Assembly (NCBI RefSeq): GCF_030012175.1
Contig: NZ_JASCXW010000010.1
Coordinates: forward strand, 1 to 56,777
DNA from: Peloplasma aerotolerans
Lineage (GTDB): Bacteria; Bacillota_I; Bacilli_A; Acholeplasmatales; Acholeplasmataceae
Length of the DNA: 56,777 nucleotides
Direction of reading: 5' to 3'
A program made the position numbers and the translations under genes. Position 1 is the first letter of the stretch, and each line of letters starts with the position of its first letter. The notes beneath the pieces are model-generated. The model did no database searches. It had not been told where the DNA came from and saw nothing but the letters and a program-made list of their open reading frames with translations. Below are positions 16,733 through 26,809 of this stretch, piece after piece.

Positions 16733-19657
16733 ATGAAGAAAGGTATTATCTTTATATTGTTAACCATGTGTATTGGATTATACATACTTAAGTTAACACC
16801 ACCAGTTATGGCAAATAACCAAGACTGGGTTTTTGACTTGGGACAGTTTAGAGAAAATACATACTATCGCACACTGAATCGTTGGATAGAAACATATAAC
16901 AAATATGAAGATGAACCACTCACATTTAGTATTAACGATCAAGAAATATACAATAATCACCTAATGTTTGAAGATGGTATTGTTTCAGTTCAAAGATACG
17001 ATCAACTTGTTTATTATGTTCAAGCCCCCCACACAGGTCTTTATCAACTTGAATTAAGTTTCTATATTGATAACAACTTCTCTACTTCACCTACGGTTCA
17101 TATAAACATCAACGATGATATACCCTTTAATGAGATGTCGGGTTTTGCTTTAGATGTCAAATGGGAGATGGAAAGTAGAGAAGAACATGAAAGATATAAT
17201 AGATTTGGCAATGAACTACTTCCTCGTACAGTACCTGTAAAAGGATGGTATAGACAAACACTATCTGATACAAATGGAAGATTTAATGATAGCTTTTGGT
17301 TTCAATTTAATGAAGGAATAAACAAAATATCAATTGAACCAGTCAATCAGAATCTCAGTTTTGGAGATATGACACTGCATGGTGCAAAACCAATGGTGAG
17401 CTATCAAGATTATTTTGATATGGTCAGTCATCATGAACATGTGAGTTCAATATTGACATTAGAAGGGCAATCTTTTACTTCGAAAAATGATATTGAAATC
17501 AAAGCAGGCTATTTTAAAGGGCCAAACATGTCTCCAACATCTTATAAGATAAACATCTTGAATATTTTAGATGGGCAATCTATGGTACGTTCTGGAATGA
17601 CAGTAGATTACGAGTTTAATATTGAAACCAGTGGTCTTTATCGAATCAACTTTAAGTATTTACAAAGAGATATGGTTGGCATGAGTAGTGCAAGACGCAT
17701 ACGCATAAATGATGAAGTGCCATTTCAAGAACTAGATACGTATCTATTTCCATATGTTAAAAATTGGACAAATCATACTCTTGGTAGCGACGATGGTGAA
17801 TTCTGGTTTTATTTCGAATCGGGAGAGCATACAATTTCGCTAGAAGTAACAACAGCTCATCTCATAAACTATATTGACACATTGCACAATGTTATGGATC
17901 AGATTAATAGTTTAGGTTTAGCAGTTTCACAAATTACCGGTAATTCAACAGATGTATTAATTGACTGGGACATTTTAAGATACTTACCAACTATAAAAGA
18001 AGATTTGTTATCTTATGCGGATACACTTGATATGATTTATGATGAGATAAATCAAATTACACCATCAAGTTCAAGAGCAACTGGCGTTTCTACTTTACAA
18101 ATTGCGAGCAAGCAATTAAGACGTTTAGCTCAAAATCCCAATCGTATTCCTAATAAGATATCTGAACTTAATGTTGGAAGTGGATCAAGTTATCAATTAA
18201 TTGGTATCGCAATCAATCAAATGAATGTGCAACCCCTTCATATCGATCAAATACATTTATTTGGTAATGATATAGAATTAGACAAAGCACATCCTAATAT
18301 ATGGCAAAGAGTTATATTCTCAGTGCAATCATTTGTATATTCATTTTTTGATCAACGGTACCGTCTTACATCTAATCCTAACGATGACGTATTAGAAGTA
18401 TGGATCGGACAATCTAGTTTATATCTAGATATTATGCAAAATATGATAGATGATGGGTTTACAAAAGAAACTGGAATACCTGTTAGATTAAGTGTATTAC
18501 CTAATACACAACGCATCATTTTAAATAATGCAACAGGAACGAACCCTGATGTTGTTTTAAGCATAGATAGTTGGGAACCCTATGCGTATGCACTTCGAGG
18601 AATGTTAGCTGATTTAAGGCAATTTGATGGATTTGCTGAACTCGTTCAACCTTATCACCCAAACAATTTCACACCTATGATCTTTGAAGATGGTGTATAC
18701 GGAGTTCCAGAGACACAAGGAGTTTCTCTGATGTTCTACCGAAAAGATATCTTGAACTTTTTAGGCATTGAACCACCCGATACATGGGATGATGTTTTAG
18801 GTATTTTGCCAATCCTTCAAAGTTACCAAATGAATTTTTATCATCCACTTGGTGGCGAAGGTGCATATAAGGGATTTGGCTTAACAGCACCATTTATCTA
18901 TCAATTTGGCGGTGATATATATACAGAAAATGGTATGTCAACGACGTTTAATGAAGCTAAGAATATTGAAGCAATTACTTTTATGACAGACATATTTAAC
19001 ATTTATAATTTACCACAACAAGTCCCTAACTTTTTTGAGCATTTTAGATCGGGATCATTACCAATTGGTGTGGCATCTGTTGATCTATATCTTCAACTCA
19101 AGTATGCAGCACCAGAACTTGCAGGGCAATGGGGTGTTTTGCCAATCCCAGGAGTCTATGATGATACTTTAGGAGAAGTTGCAAGATGGGCACCTACTTA
19201 TGGTAAAGCAAGTATTCTATTCGAAAAATCTAATATGAAAGACGAAGGTTTTCAACTCATTCAGTGGTGGAATAAAGTAGAAACACAATTGACCTTACTA
19301 GAAACAGTAAAAATGGTTTTAGGTGAACGCTATTTGTTTTTACCTGCAAATCTTGATGCTTTGGAACAATCAATTTGGGACGACGAAGTCAAAGTACAAT
19401 CGTTATTACAAGCACAGTGGTCAAGAATCCCTGCAGTTACACCAGGTAGCTATATCGTTGAAAGAGAACTAACTAATATTTGGAACAAAATCGTAATCGA
19501 TCAAATGAATCCAAGAGTAGCTATCGATCAATCGATACCAAGAATTAATCGTGAGTTAATGAGAAAATACGAAGAATTTGGATATTATAAAGGAGGTGTG
19601 ACTGTTCGTGAATACATCGTTCCGAGAAACGACAACATCCAAAACTGGATCCCATAA
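16733..19657 (+). CDS. Large two-part solute-binding protein with N-terminal beta-sandwich modules
   Basis: 974 residues, roughly twice a normal binding protein. An N-terminal signal or anchor helix (residues 5-25) is followed by two similar beta-rich modules (about 40-215 and 235-400; compare HININDDIPFNEM and RIRINDEVPFQEL), a helical linker (about 400-540), and a family 1 solute-binding domain (about 548-900; VLEVWIGQSS, PDVVLSIDSWE). No clear lipobox: the Cys in LLTMCIG is in a poor context. The duplicated modules may bind polysaccharide so that the transporter sits on its substrate. The last 17 codons overlap the next gene, and its ribosome site (AGGAGGTG, 19591-19598) is read here as coding sequence. 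Confidence 0.82.
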   Translation: MKKGIIFILLTMCIGLYILKLTPPVMANNQDWVFDLGQFRENTYYRTLNRWIETYNKYEDEPLTFSINDQEIYNNHLMFEDGIVSVQRYDQLVYYVQAPHTGLYQLELSFYIDNNFSTSPTVHININDDIPFNEMSGFALDVKWEMESREEHERYNRFGNELLPRTVPVKGWYRQTLSDTNGRFNDSFWFQFNEGINKISIEPVNQNLSFGDMTLHGAKPMVSYQDYFDMVSHHEHVSSILTLEGQSFTSKNDIEIKAGYFKGPNMSPTSYKINILNILDGQSMVRSGMTVDYEFNIETSGLYRINFKYLQRDMVGMSSARRIRINDEVPFQELDTYLFPYVKNWTNHTLGSDDGEFWFYFESGEHTISLEVTTAHLINYIDTLHNVMDQINSLGLAVSQITGNSTDVLIDWDILRYLPTIKEDLLSYADTLDMIYDEINQITPSSSRATGVSTLQIASKQLRRLAQNPNRIPNKISELNVGSGSSYQLIGIAINQMNVQPLHIDQIHLFGNDIELDKAHPNIWQRVIFSVQSFVYSFFDQRYRLTSNPNDDVLEVWIGQSSLYLDIMQNMIDDGFTKETGIPVRLSVLPNTQRIILNNATGTNPDVVLSIDSWEPYAYALRGMLADLRQFDGFAELVQPYHPNNFTPMIFEDGVYGVPETQGVSLMFYRKDILNFLGIEPPDTWDDVLGILPILQSYQMNFYHPLGGEGAYKGFGLTAPFIYQFGGDIYTENGMSTTFNEAKNIEAITFMTDIFNIYNLPQQVPNFFEHFRSGSLPIGVASVDLYLQLKYAAPELAGQWGVLPIPGVYDDTLGEVARWAPTYGKASILFEKSNMKDEGFQLIQWWNKVETQLTLLETVKMVLGERYLFLPANLDALEQSIWDDEVKVQSLLQAQWSRIPAVTPGSYIVERELTNIWNKIVIDQMNPRVAIDQSIPRINRELMRKYEEFGYYKGGVTVREYIVPRNDNIQNWIP

Positions 19658-20540
19658 GAACAAGTTCAATACCTCATACTTATTCATTCTTCCTTATGCT
19701 ACATTTTTCATTCTTTTTGTTGTTGTATTAATCGTTATTGCAATACTATTATCATTTACATACTATGATACTGTCAATTTCCCATCTTTTGTAGGTATGA
19801 GAAACTATATTAATCTTTTTACCCAAGATACTGATTTTATGCAATTTGCTTTACCAACAACGATTCGTTACGCATTAATCATTGGTCCTGGTGGATATGC
19901 TTTATCATTTATGCTAGCTTGGATTTTAGCACAAATACCACATCGTGCAAGAACATTTAGTGCAATTATCATTTATTCACCAGCGTTGACAAGTGGTGTT
20001 CTAATGACTGTTGTTTGGCGTGTCTTGTTTTCAGGAGATAATAGAGGATATCTCAATAATATGCTCATAAACTATGGTGTAATCAATACGCCTGTTCAAT
20101 GGTTACAAGACCCGAGTGCAATTATGATCATCATGCTTTTTGTTGGATTATGGTCAAGCATGGGCATTGGATTTTTAGCAATGTTGTCTGGGATTCTAAA
20201 TATAAATAGAGAAATATATGAAGCAGCTTATATTGATGGATTAAAAAATAGGTGGCAAGAAATATTTTATATAACGATACCATCAATGAAACCTCAAATG
20301 TTGTTTGGTGCAGTCATGGCAATCGTATCAACTTTTAATGCTGCAGGTATAGCCACAGCATTGACGATGTCCTTCCCGCCTCCTCAGATGGCTGGCTGGT
20401 TAATTGTTGATCATATGAATGATTACGGATTCGCAAGATTTGAAATGGGTTATGCAAGCGCAGTTTCCGTAATGCTTTTATTGCTTGTACTATTTTTCAG
20501 TCGAGTCGCACACAAACTCTTTGGAGGTGAACGCGATTGA
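19608..20540 (+). CDS. Sugar ABC transporter permease (MalF/UgpA type)
   Basis: 310 residues with six predicted membrane helices. The binding-protein-dependent permease EAA loop reads EAAYIDGLKNRWQEIFYIT with the conserved Gly, where the shared ATPase docks. The start is GTG at 19608, 11 nt after AGGAGG, giving a 50-nt overlap with the large binding protein, so the pair is tightly coupled. It should heterodimerise with the product of the next gene. No ATPase gene is in the operon. Confidence 0.92.
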   Translation: MNTSFRETTTSKTGSHKNKFNTSYLFILPYATFFILFVVVLIVIAILLSFTYYDTVNFPSFVGMRNYINLFTQDTDFMQFALPTTIRYALIIGPGGYALSFMLAWILAQIPHRARTFSAIIIYSPALTSGVLMTVVWRVLFSGDNRGYLNNMLINYGVINTPVQWLQDPSAIMIIMLFVGLWSSMGIGFLAMLSGILNINREIYEAAYIDGLKNRWQEIFYITIPSMKPQMLFGAVMAIVSTFNAAGIATALTMSFPPPQMAGWLIVDHMNDYGFARFEMGYASAVSVMLLLLVLFFSRVAHKLFGGERD

Positions 20541-21424
20541 AAAAGCGTAAAAAGTCTAGTTACTTTGGTGCAATGATTAATCCTACAAATTTTCACCGAA
20601 GTCAAATAAAGTTTTATATGATTTTAATCCCCATATTACTTTTAATGGTATTACCAATTATTTTCATTATCTCGCATGCATTTAAACCTCTAGATGAGCT
20701 ATATGCTTATCCACCAAGATTTTTCGCTTCAAGAGTCACATTTGATAACTTTAGACAACTTATGAATGCTTCACAGCAATCTGGTATACCTTTTGGACGC
20801 TATTTGTTTAACAGTTTAATGTCAGCATCAATCGTCATTTTCTTGAGTTTATTACTTTCATCACTAGCAGCATTTGCATTCTCTTTCTTAGACTTTAAGG
20901 GAAAAAAATGGTTGTTTGCTGCTAACCAAGTTGCAATTATGTTTGTGGCAATCGCAGTTGCGGTTCCAAGATACATTGTCATGAATGTTTTAGGTGTTAC
21001 GAATTCATTTGCTGCACATATTGTTCCATTGATTGCGATGCCAGTTGGGGTATTCCTACTAAAGCAGTTTATGGATCAAATACCACGAGAACTGCATGAT
21101 GCAGCAAAAATTGATGGTGCTAATCGATTCCAAATATATCGAATGATTGTTTTACCACTCGTTAAACCTGCACTTGCAACGATTGCAATTTTAGCATTCC
21201 AAAGTGCTTGGAATAACGTTGAAACTTCACAGCTCTTCATTTCTGATGAAGCATTAAAAACATTGCCATACTATTTTAGTACATTAACATTAGGAACGAG
21301 CGGAATAGCTGCTCAAGGAATGGCTGCGGCAGCCTCCTTGATTATCTTCCTCCCTAATATCATCTTGTTTATTATCTTACAGAAAAATGTTATGAACACA
21401 ATGGCACATTCGGGGTTGAAATAA
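20537..21424 (+). CDS. Sugar ABC transporter permease (MalG/UgpE type)
   Basis: 295 residues, six helices, with the EAA-type loop DAAKIDGANRFQIYRMIVLP. The start codon is TTG at 20537, overlapping the previous stop (TTGA), with GGAGGTGA at 20523-20530 six bases upstream. Partner of the preceding permease. The next gene begins on its stop codon (TAATG). Confidence 0.92.
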   Translation: MKKRKKSSYFGAMINPTNFHRSQIKFYMILIPILLLMVLPIIFIISHAFKPLDELYAYPPRFFASRVTFDNFRQLMNASQQSGIPFGRYLFNSLMSASIVIFLSLLLSSLAAFAFSFLDFKGKKWLFAANQVAIMFVAIAVAVPRYIVMNVLGVTNSFAAHIVPLIAMPVGVFLLKQFMDQIPRELHDAAKIDGANRFQIYRMIVLPLVKPALATIAILAFQSAWNNVETSQLFISDEALKTLPYYFSTLTLGTSGIAAQGMAAAASLIIFLPNIILFIILQKNVMNTMAHSGLK

Positions 21425-23499
21425 TGAAGAAGATATTAATAACACTACTCATTATAATCTTGTTGCTATTTGCTTTGCCGCAATTTTCAATACTAGCTCA
21501 AGCACCTTATATTACACAATCGCCAAATAGATATGGTGAGTTTGTCGTTACACAAGATGCATACGAACCAATACAAGATATACGTTCATTTGAAAATCAG
21601 TTAACATTCTCTAACCCAAGGGATATATTTGTTGATCATCTCGATTATTTATATGTTTTAGATTCAGGAAATAGAAGAGTTGTAATATTTGACGAAAATC
21701 ACTTATATTTAACTCACTTTGGTGCTGATTTGCTAGTACGTCCAACTGGTATTTTCGTTAGAAACAACAAAATATATATTGCCGATTATGGTACTCCAGA
21801 AGATGTTACAAGCGGACGAATACATATATATCTTTTTAATCGAGAACTCAATCAGGTCAATCTTTTAGATTCTTTCCAAAGACCTGCAAGCCCTGTTCTC
21901 GAGATTAACCAATTCATTTATCGGCCACAAAAAATTGCCGTCGATTATAATGAAACAATGTATGTAGTATCAGAAGGCTCATATAATGGTATATTAATGA
22001 TTAACTCTGAAAACAGATTTTTAAGTTTCTTTGCACCTAATAGAGTTCAAGGAACTTTATTGGATCGAGTTATTCAAGTCCTTTACGGAAACAATGAAAG
22101 AGCACAACTCACAAAAAAAATACCACCAGCACCATCCAATGTTTTTCTAGATGATTCTGGTTACGTTTTTACAGTTACTCAAACTACAATTACTGGCTCA
22201 AGAGGAGATACATTAAAAAAGGTTAACAATGGTGGATTAAACTTTTTCCCCGACAACATGTTTACTGCTAGTGATTTCACATCAATTGCTGTCGGTCAAG
22301 TAGATAATGTATATGCTATTACTCGATCTGGTTTCATATACGAATACGACCGAGAAGGAAACTTGATGTTTGTCTTTGCGGGTAGTAGCCAAGGGCAAGA
22401 TCGTATTGGTCTATTTCAAAATGCATCTGCGATAGCGGTTAATAGTCAAAATTATATTATCGTGGCTGACGAAGTAAGCAATAATATTCATATATTTAAG
22501 CCTACAGCGTTTGCAAATGTTGTCCATGAAGCACTAGGGTTATACAATCAGGGAAAATATGTAGAAAGTCAATCCTTATGGGAAGAAGTTCTTAGATATA
22601 ATGCATTGTTTGACTTAGCCCACGAAGGCATTGGCTTATCATATTTGATGCAAGGTCAATATAAAGAAGCTCTAAACAAGTTTGAAATAGCAAATGCTCA
22701 AGAGGAATACTCTCTAGCTTATTGGGAAGTCAGAAACGATTGGTTGATGAGTAATGCTGGCTTCTATATGGTAGGCATCATTATTTTGTATTTAGGATTA
22801 GTTGTTATTAAAAAGGTTGACACAAATGATGTTGTGTTTAAACCGACTAAAAAATTGATAAATCATATGGGCAAATATAGATTTGTCCAAGAAATATCTT
22901 TTATGACTCATTTTATTAAAAATCCAGCAGATGCAGTTTATGAGGTTAAAACACATAAAAGAGTCTCGTTTTATTCAGGTCTAATCTATGCACTTGGCTT
23001 AGTCGTTTTATACATTCTACATTTACTATTTACTGGATTTTTATTTACCCCAATTATCCTAGAGAGAGCGGACTTTCTTGAGGAGTTATTGAAAATATTA
23101 GCACCATTTATAACATTTGTTTTTGCAAATTATCTTATATCTTCTCTTATGGAAGGAGAAGGAACATTTAAAGCGATTTTCATTAACACGTGTGGCGCTC
23201 TAATTCCAGTCTACTTGATACTACCTATTTTAATCATATTATCTAATGTCTTAACCTATAATGAGCAATTTATTTACCAATTTGGTTTGACAATTATGAT
23301 AGGTTGGTCAGCTGTTCTTGTTTTCTTTATCATTAAAGATACACATAATTACACAATTAAGGAAACCATCTACAATTTAATTATGACTATACTGATGATG
23401 GTTGTGATGATTATTCTTGTCATTATGGTCTATATGATGATGATGCAAGTTGTTGAGTTTGTTGCTGATTTATTTAAGGAGGTAATTATCAATGCGTAA
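21424..23499 (+). CDS. NHL-repeat/TPR/Yip1-like membrane protein
   Basis: 691 residues with an unusual architecture. A signal peptide (residues 1-26) is followed by an NHL-type beta-propeller (about 55-360; repeats such as NPRDIFVDHLDYLYVLDSGNRRV, shortened here to DYLYVLDSGNRRV, and QNYIIVADEVSNNIHIF), a TPR-like pair of helices (about 365-440; EALGLYNQGKYVES and LMQGQYKEALNKF), one membrane helix (about 446-465) and a C-terminal membrane domain with about five helices resembling Yip1 (about 510-690). The propeller would face outside. It lies between the two permease pairs next to a DUF5696 gene; I recall this pairing from other Bacillota sugar transporter loci. Function is not established. 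It may be a transporter accessory or assembly factor. Confidence 0.75.
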   Translation: MKKILITLLIIILLLFALPQFSILAQAPYITQSPNRYGEFVVTQDAYEPIQDIRSFENQLTFSNPRDIFVDHLDYLYVLDSGNRRVVIFDENHLYLTHFGADLLVRPTGIFVRNNKIYIADYGTPEDVTSGRIHIYLFNRELNQVNLLDSFQRPASPVLEINQFIYRPQKIAVDYNETMYVVSEGSYNGILMINSENRFLSFFAPNRVQGTLLDRVIQVLYGNNERAQLTKKIPPAPSNVFLDDSGYVFTVTQTTITGSRGDTLKKVNNGGLNFFPDNMFTASDFTSIAVGQVDNVYAITRSGFIYEYDREGNLMFVFAGSSQGQDRIGLFQNASAIAVNSQNYIIVADEVSNNIHIFKPTAFANVVHEALGLYNQGKYVESQSLWEEVLRYNALFDLAHEGIGLSYLMQGQYKEALNKFEIANAQEEYSLAYWEVRNDWLMSNAGFYMVGIIILYLGLVVIKKVDTNDVVFKPTKKLINHMGKYRFVQEISFMTHFIKNPADAVYEVKTHKRVSFYSGLIYALGLVVLYILHLLFTGFLFTPIILERADFLEELLKILAPFITFVFANYLISSLMEGEGTFKAIFINTCGALIPVYLILPILIILSNVLTYNEQFIYQFGLTIMIGWSAVLVFFIIKDTHNYTIKETIYNLIMTILMMVVMIILVIMVYMMMMQVVEFVADLFKEVIINA

Positions 23500-25777
23500 A
23501 TTTAAAGTATTAATCGTGATGCTAATTATCTCTATGATGATTGGACTTGTTACAGTATATTCAATAGGGCAAAAACGTACAAGTACATTTGAAGTCTATA
23601 CATCTAGTTTCGAAGGCAATTCAAGATCCTTAGGTGTTGTTGAAGATACAAGGCAAGTTTATGAAAACTACGATGAGCAAGACTTAATTGATCGGAATTT
23701 TGAGTTGATTTCAAGTACCGAAGAAATCTCAATGTACCTTAATCGGCAAATATTTAATATAGCAATTGTTGATCACTCAACCAATTATGTATGGTATGGA
23801 TATTATCCAGAATATAAAAATAAAGGTTATACGAATAGTGTCAATCAATTGATCGAATCAGGAGTTACTGTAGCTTATTACGACGCTTCTACGCTTAATG
23901 AAGCTAGAATGTCAATTAGTAATCCTGATTCCGGAACTGTCATCACTTATGAAAACATTTCTAATGGAATTAGGGCAAACCTTGATATTGTTAGAATCGG
24001 TATTTCATTTGCCGTAGAGGTTAGTATTTCAGCGGACCAATTGAATGTAAAAATACCTCATGATAGCATTGTCGAAGTTCCTTATCAAACTGCAGCTATG
24101 CGTTTTCCTCGAGAATATAAACTACATTCTGTTTATGTATTCCCTTATTTTGGTTCACAAAATTATGAAATAAATGGTTATGCATTTGTTCCGGATGGAT
24201 CTGGAGCATTGATTAGATATACAGATACACCGTACAATTCAGCATACATCAGAAGAATATATGGGAGAGATTTAGGGTTTCAATCAGCTGTAACTACATT
24301 AGCACATTTAAAAACTGAAGCACCGATTACCTTACCAATTTTTGGTATTAATCACGGATATCAACAATCAGCGTTTATAGCTGAAGTTAAAAGTGGTTAT
24401 GGAGCTGTTGAACTCCATAGTTATCCATATCGATATAATAATGTTGATATTAATACGACATTCTTTGTGTATAGAACTCGAGATCGATCAATTATTCGCT
24501 TATCAGGTGGTGATACATCGACAATTCCGCTCATCAATAAAGATCCATATCCCTTTGATTTTGAGATGTTATATTCATTTTTAAGTCAAGAGCAAGCCAG
24601 TTATTCTGGTATGGCAAATCGATATAGAGAAAACTTAAATCTTGATTATATTGAAGAGAATCAATCTATATCTGTACATCTTGAAGTTATAGGAATTGAT
24701 GATAAACCGTCGTTGCTTGGGAAGTCAAATGTGAAGTTAACAACTTATTCAGAATTAGCTTACATAGTTGAGGATTTAGGTATGTTGGGACAAAATGATT
24801 TATTAATCTCATATCGAAGCTGGAATCAAGGTGGTTTCTTTGGATCAAAACCTAATAAGTTCAATCCATCATCTCAACTAGGTGGAAAAAAACAGTTTAA
24901 TCATTTAATGAGCGTTTTGAATAGTAAAGAGGACGTTGAATTATCGTTATATCATGATCCATTGGTTGCTCCATCACAAAAAGCATTCCAAACAGTACTA
25001 AGAAGAACAACATTGGATATGTTTTATGCTCCAATTGATAGTTCAAGAATTGAACGAGGATATTATCGATCAATTGAAGGTTTATCGAACAGATTACTAA
25101 CAAATGAGAAAAAATATCAAAGTCATTTAATAACAAATTTATCCATAGAGTCTGTTGGACACTTGCAGTTCTCATATCAGTTAGGCAGAAAAACAACATA
25201 TCGTGAGCAAATGATTGATGAGATTATGGCAGAATTAGAAAAATTAACAGATTATCAAATTGGATTATATCAACCTGCAGATTATACATTTAATTATATA
25301 AGTCGATATTATGATATGTTTCATCAGTCGAATTTGTATAGTTTCATGACTGATTCAATTCCCTTTGTGAGCATGGTTTTGAGTGGGCATGTTGAACTCT
25401 ATACGTCACATTTGAACTATGTCAATGATTTAGAAATGATGAAGTTACGGATGATTGAGTATGGCTTAAGTCCATCTTTCATGATTACGTATGAGGAAAG
25501 TTATAAACTACGATATACGAATTATGAATATCTTTATACAACACAATATGAGTTGTGGAAAGATAAGATAATTGACACAAGTCATTATGTAGGTTCTATA
25601 TTAAATCATGTTGTTGGCGAAAATATAATAAACCATCGATTCATCGATGAGAAAGTTGTAGAAATTACTTATAGTAATGGTGTCACAATATATGTTAATT
25701 ATTCAGACCAGATAGTTTTAATCAACGATCTTACGATTGAACCACTGAGTGCAACTTATACGGAGGTGGGTTCATGA
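23492..25777 (+). CDS. DUF5696 family exported protein
   Basis: 761 residues. An N-terminal hydrophobic signal or anchor (KVLIVMLIISMMIGLVTVY) precedes a large extracytoplasmic part. The first third is beta-rich (FAFVPDGSGALIRY, a pattern common in this family) and the second part looks like a TIM-barrel-like fold (DLLISYRSWNQGGFFGSKPN). I recognise it as DUF5696, a family that accompanies sugar ABC transporters; no enzymatic activity is known to me. It overlaps the previous gene by 8 nt and the next by 4 nt (ATGA), so it is made together with the transporter. A glycosidase-like role on the outer face is possible but not shown. Confidence 0.75.
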   Translation: MRKFKVLIVMLIISMMIGLVTVYSIGQKRTSTFEVYTSSFEGNSRSLGVVEDTRQVYENYDEQDLIDRNFELISSTEEISMYLNRQIFNIAIVDHSTNYVWYGYYPEYKNKGYTNSVNQLIESGVTVAYYDASTLNEARMSISNPDSGTVITYENISNGIRANLDIVRIGISFAVEVSISADQLNVKIPHDSIVEVPYQTAAMRFPREYKLHSVYVFPYFGSQNYEINGYAFVPDGSGALIRYTDTPYNSAYIRRIYGRDLGFQSAVTTLAHLKTEAPITLPIFGINHGYQQSAFIAEVKSGYGAVELHSYPYRYNNVDINTTFFVYRTRDRSIIRLSGGDTSTIPLINKDPYPFDFEMLYSFLSQEQASYSGMANRYRENLNLDYIEENQSISVHLEVIGIDDKPSLLGKSNVKLTTYSELAYIVEDLGMLGQNDLLISYRSWNQGGFFGSKPNKFNPSSQLGGKKQFNHLMSVLNSKEDVELSLYHDPLVAPSQKAFQTVLRRTTLDMFYAPIDSSRIERGYYRSIEGLSNRLLTNEKKYQSHLITNLSIESVGHLQFSYQLGRKTTYREQMIDEIMAELEKLTDYQIGLYQPADYTFNYISRYYDMFHQSNLYSFMTDSIPFVSMVLSGHVELYTSHLNYVNDLEMMKLRMIEYGLSPSFMITYEESYKLRYTNYEYLYTTQYELWKDKIIDTSHYVGSILNHVVGENIINHRFIDEKVVEITYSNGVTIYVNYSDQIVLINDLTIEPLSATYTEVGS

Positions 25778-26796
25778 GTCATATAAAAGTATGGTTTAAG
25801 ACTATATATAAAAAAATAAGTTTAGTATATAAAGTTAAAATTAAACCAGTTATAAACAAATCTATGTTGTTTTTAGCTAAATATCTAGGATTAAACTGGC
25901 TACTAAAGAAGTATCAATCACTAAAACATGCGACAAGAAATGCAATAACAGGTATATTGTTCATCTCACCATGGTTATTAGGCTTATATCTTTTTGGACT
26001 TCGTCCATTTGCTTCTTCACTGAGAATGAGTTTTGCTGATTCAGCACTTTATGTCATCAATAGTGAAACACAAACTGTAGATTTTATTGTAAGAGGATGG
26101 ACCATTAGACATTTCACCTCCTTGATTCAAAATCAACCGGAGCATGTTGGAACAGTCATTAACGTTTTTCTCGATATAGCATTAATCGTTCCATTGGTCA
26201 TGATATTCGCTTTATTGCTGGCATTGATGTTGAATCAACCATTAAAAGGTAAAGGTATTTTTAGAGTCATATTCTTCATACCAGTTATTTTGTTAAGTGG
26301 AAATATGCTGTCTTATTTTAATCAGTATAACCTTCTATCTGTACCAGCGATTCAAAGTGGAGCAATTGCTCAAGGCATTAATGCATATCTTCCAAGGCAA
26401 TTTTCAATACTTATAACTGGTGTATTTGAAAGAATTGTTTTAATTTTATGGCTCAGTGGTGTTCAAATGTTAATCTTCTTAGCAGGCTTGCAGAAAAACG
26501 ATCGAGCAATCTATGAAGCAGCAGCCATAGATGGGGCATCTGTTTGGGATAGTTTCTGGAAAATAACATTACCTGGACTTCACAGCTTGATGATTATTAA
26601 TATCATTTATACGACAGTCATTTATGCTAATCTTTCCAACAATGCCTTGATTGGATTAATCAATCAAACCTTAGTTGATGTTAGATTTGGTAGAGCATAT
26701 TCATCAGCACTATCTTGGGTTTTATTCGTGATTCAACTTTTAATCATTGGTATATACACATTGATGATTAAACTGTCGAATCGACGATATGAATAG
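25774..26796 (+). CDS. Sugar ABC transporter permease (MalF type), second pair
   Basis: 340 residues: a basic N-terminal tail of about 60 residues, then six membrane helices. The EAA loop is EAAAIDGASVWDSFWKITLP. ATGA overlap with the DUF5696 gene. It is longer than the other MalF-type permease at 19608 and not a recent copy of it. It should pair with the product of 26810-27739. Confidence 0.91.
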   Translation: MSHIKVWFKTIYKKISLVYKVKIKPVINKSMLFLAKYLGLNWLLKKYQSLKHATRNAITGILFISPWLLGLYLFGLRPFASSLRMSFADSALYVINSETQTVDFIVRGWTIRHFTSLIQNQPEHVGTVINVFLDIALIVPLVMIFALLLALMLNQPLKGKGIFRVIFFIPVILLSGNMLSYFNQYNLLSVPAIQSGAIAQGINAYLPRQFSILITGVFERIVLILWLSGVQMLIFLAGLQKNDRAIYEAAAIDGASVWDSFWKITLPGLHSLMIINIIYTTVIYANLSNNALIGLINQTLVDVRFGRAYSSALSWVLFVIQLLIIGIYTLMIKLSNRRYE

Positions 26797-26809
26797 GAGG
26801 TGATTAACA

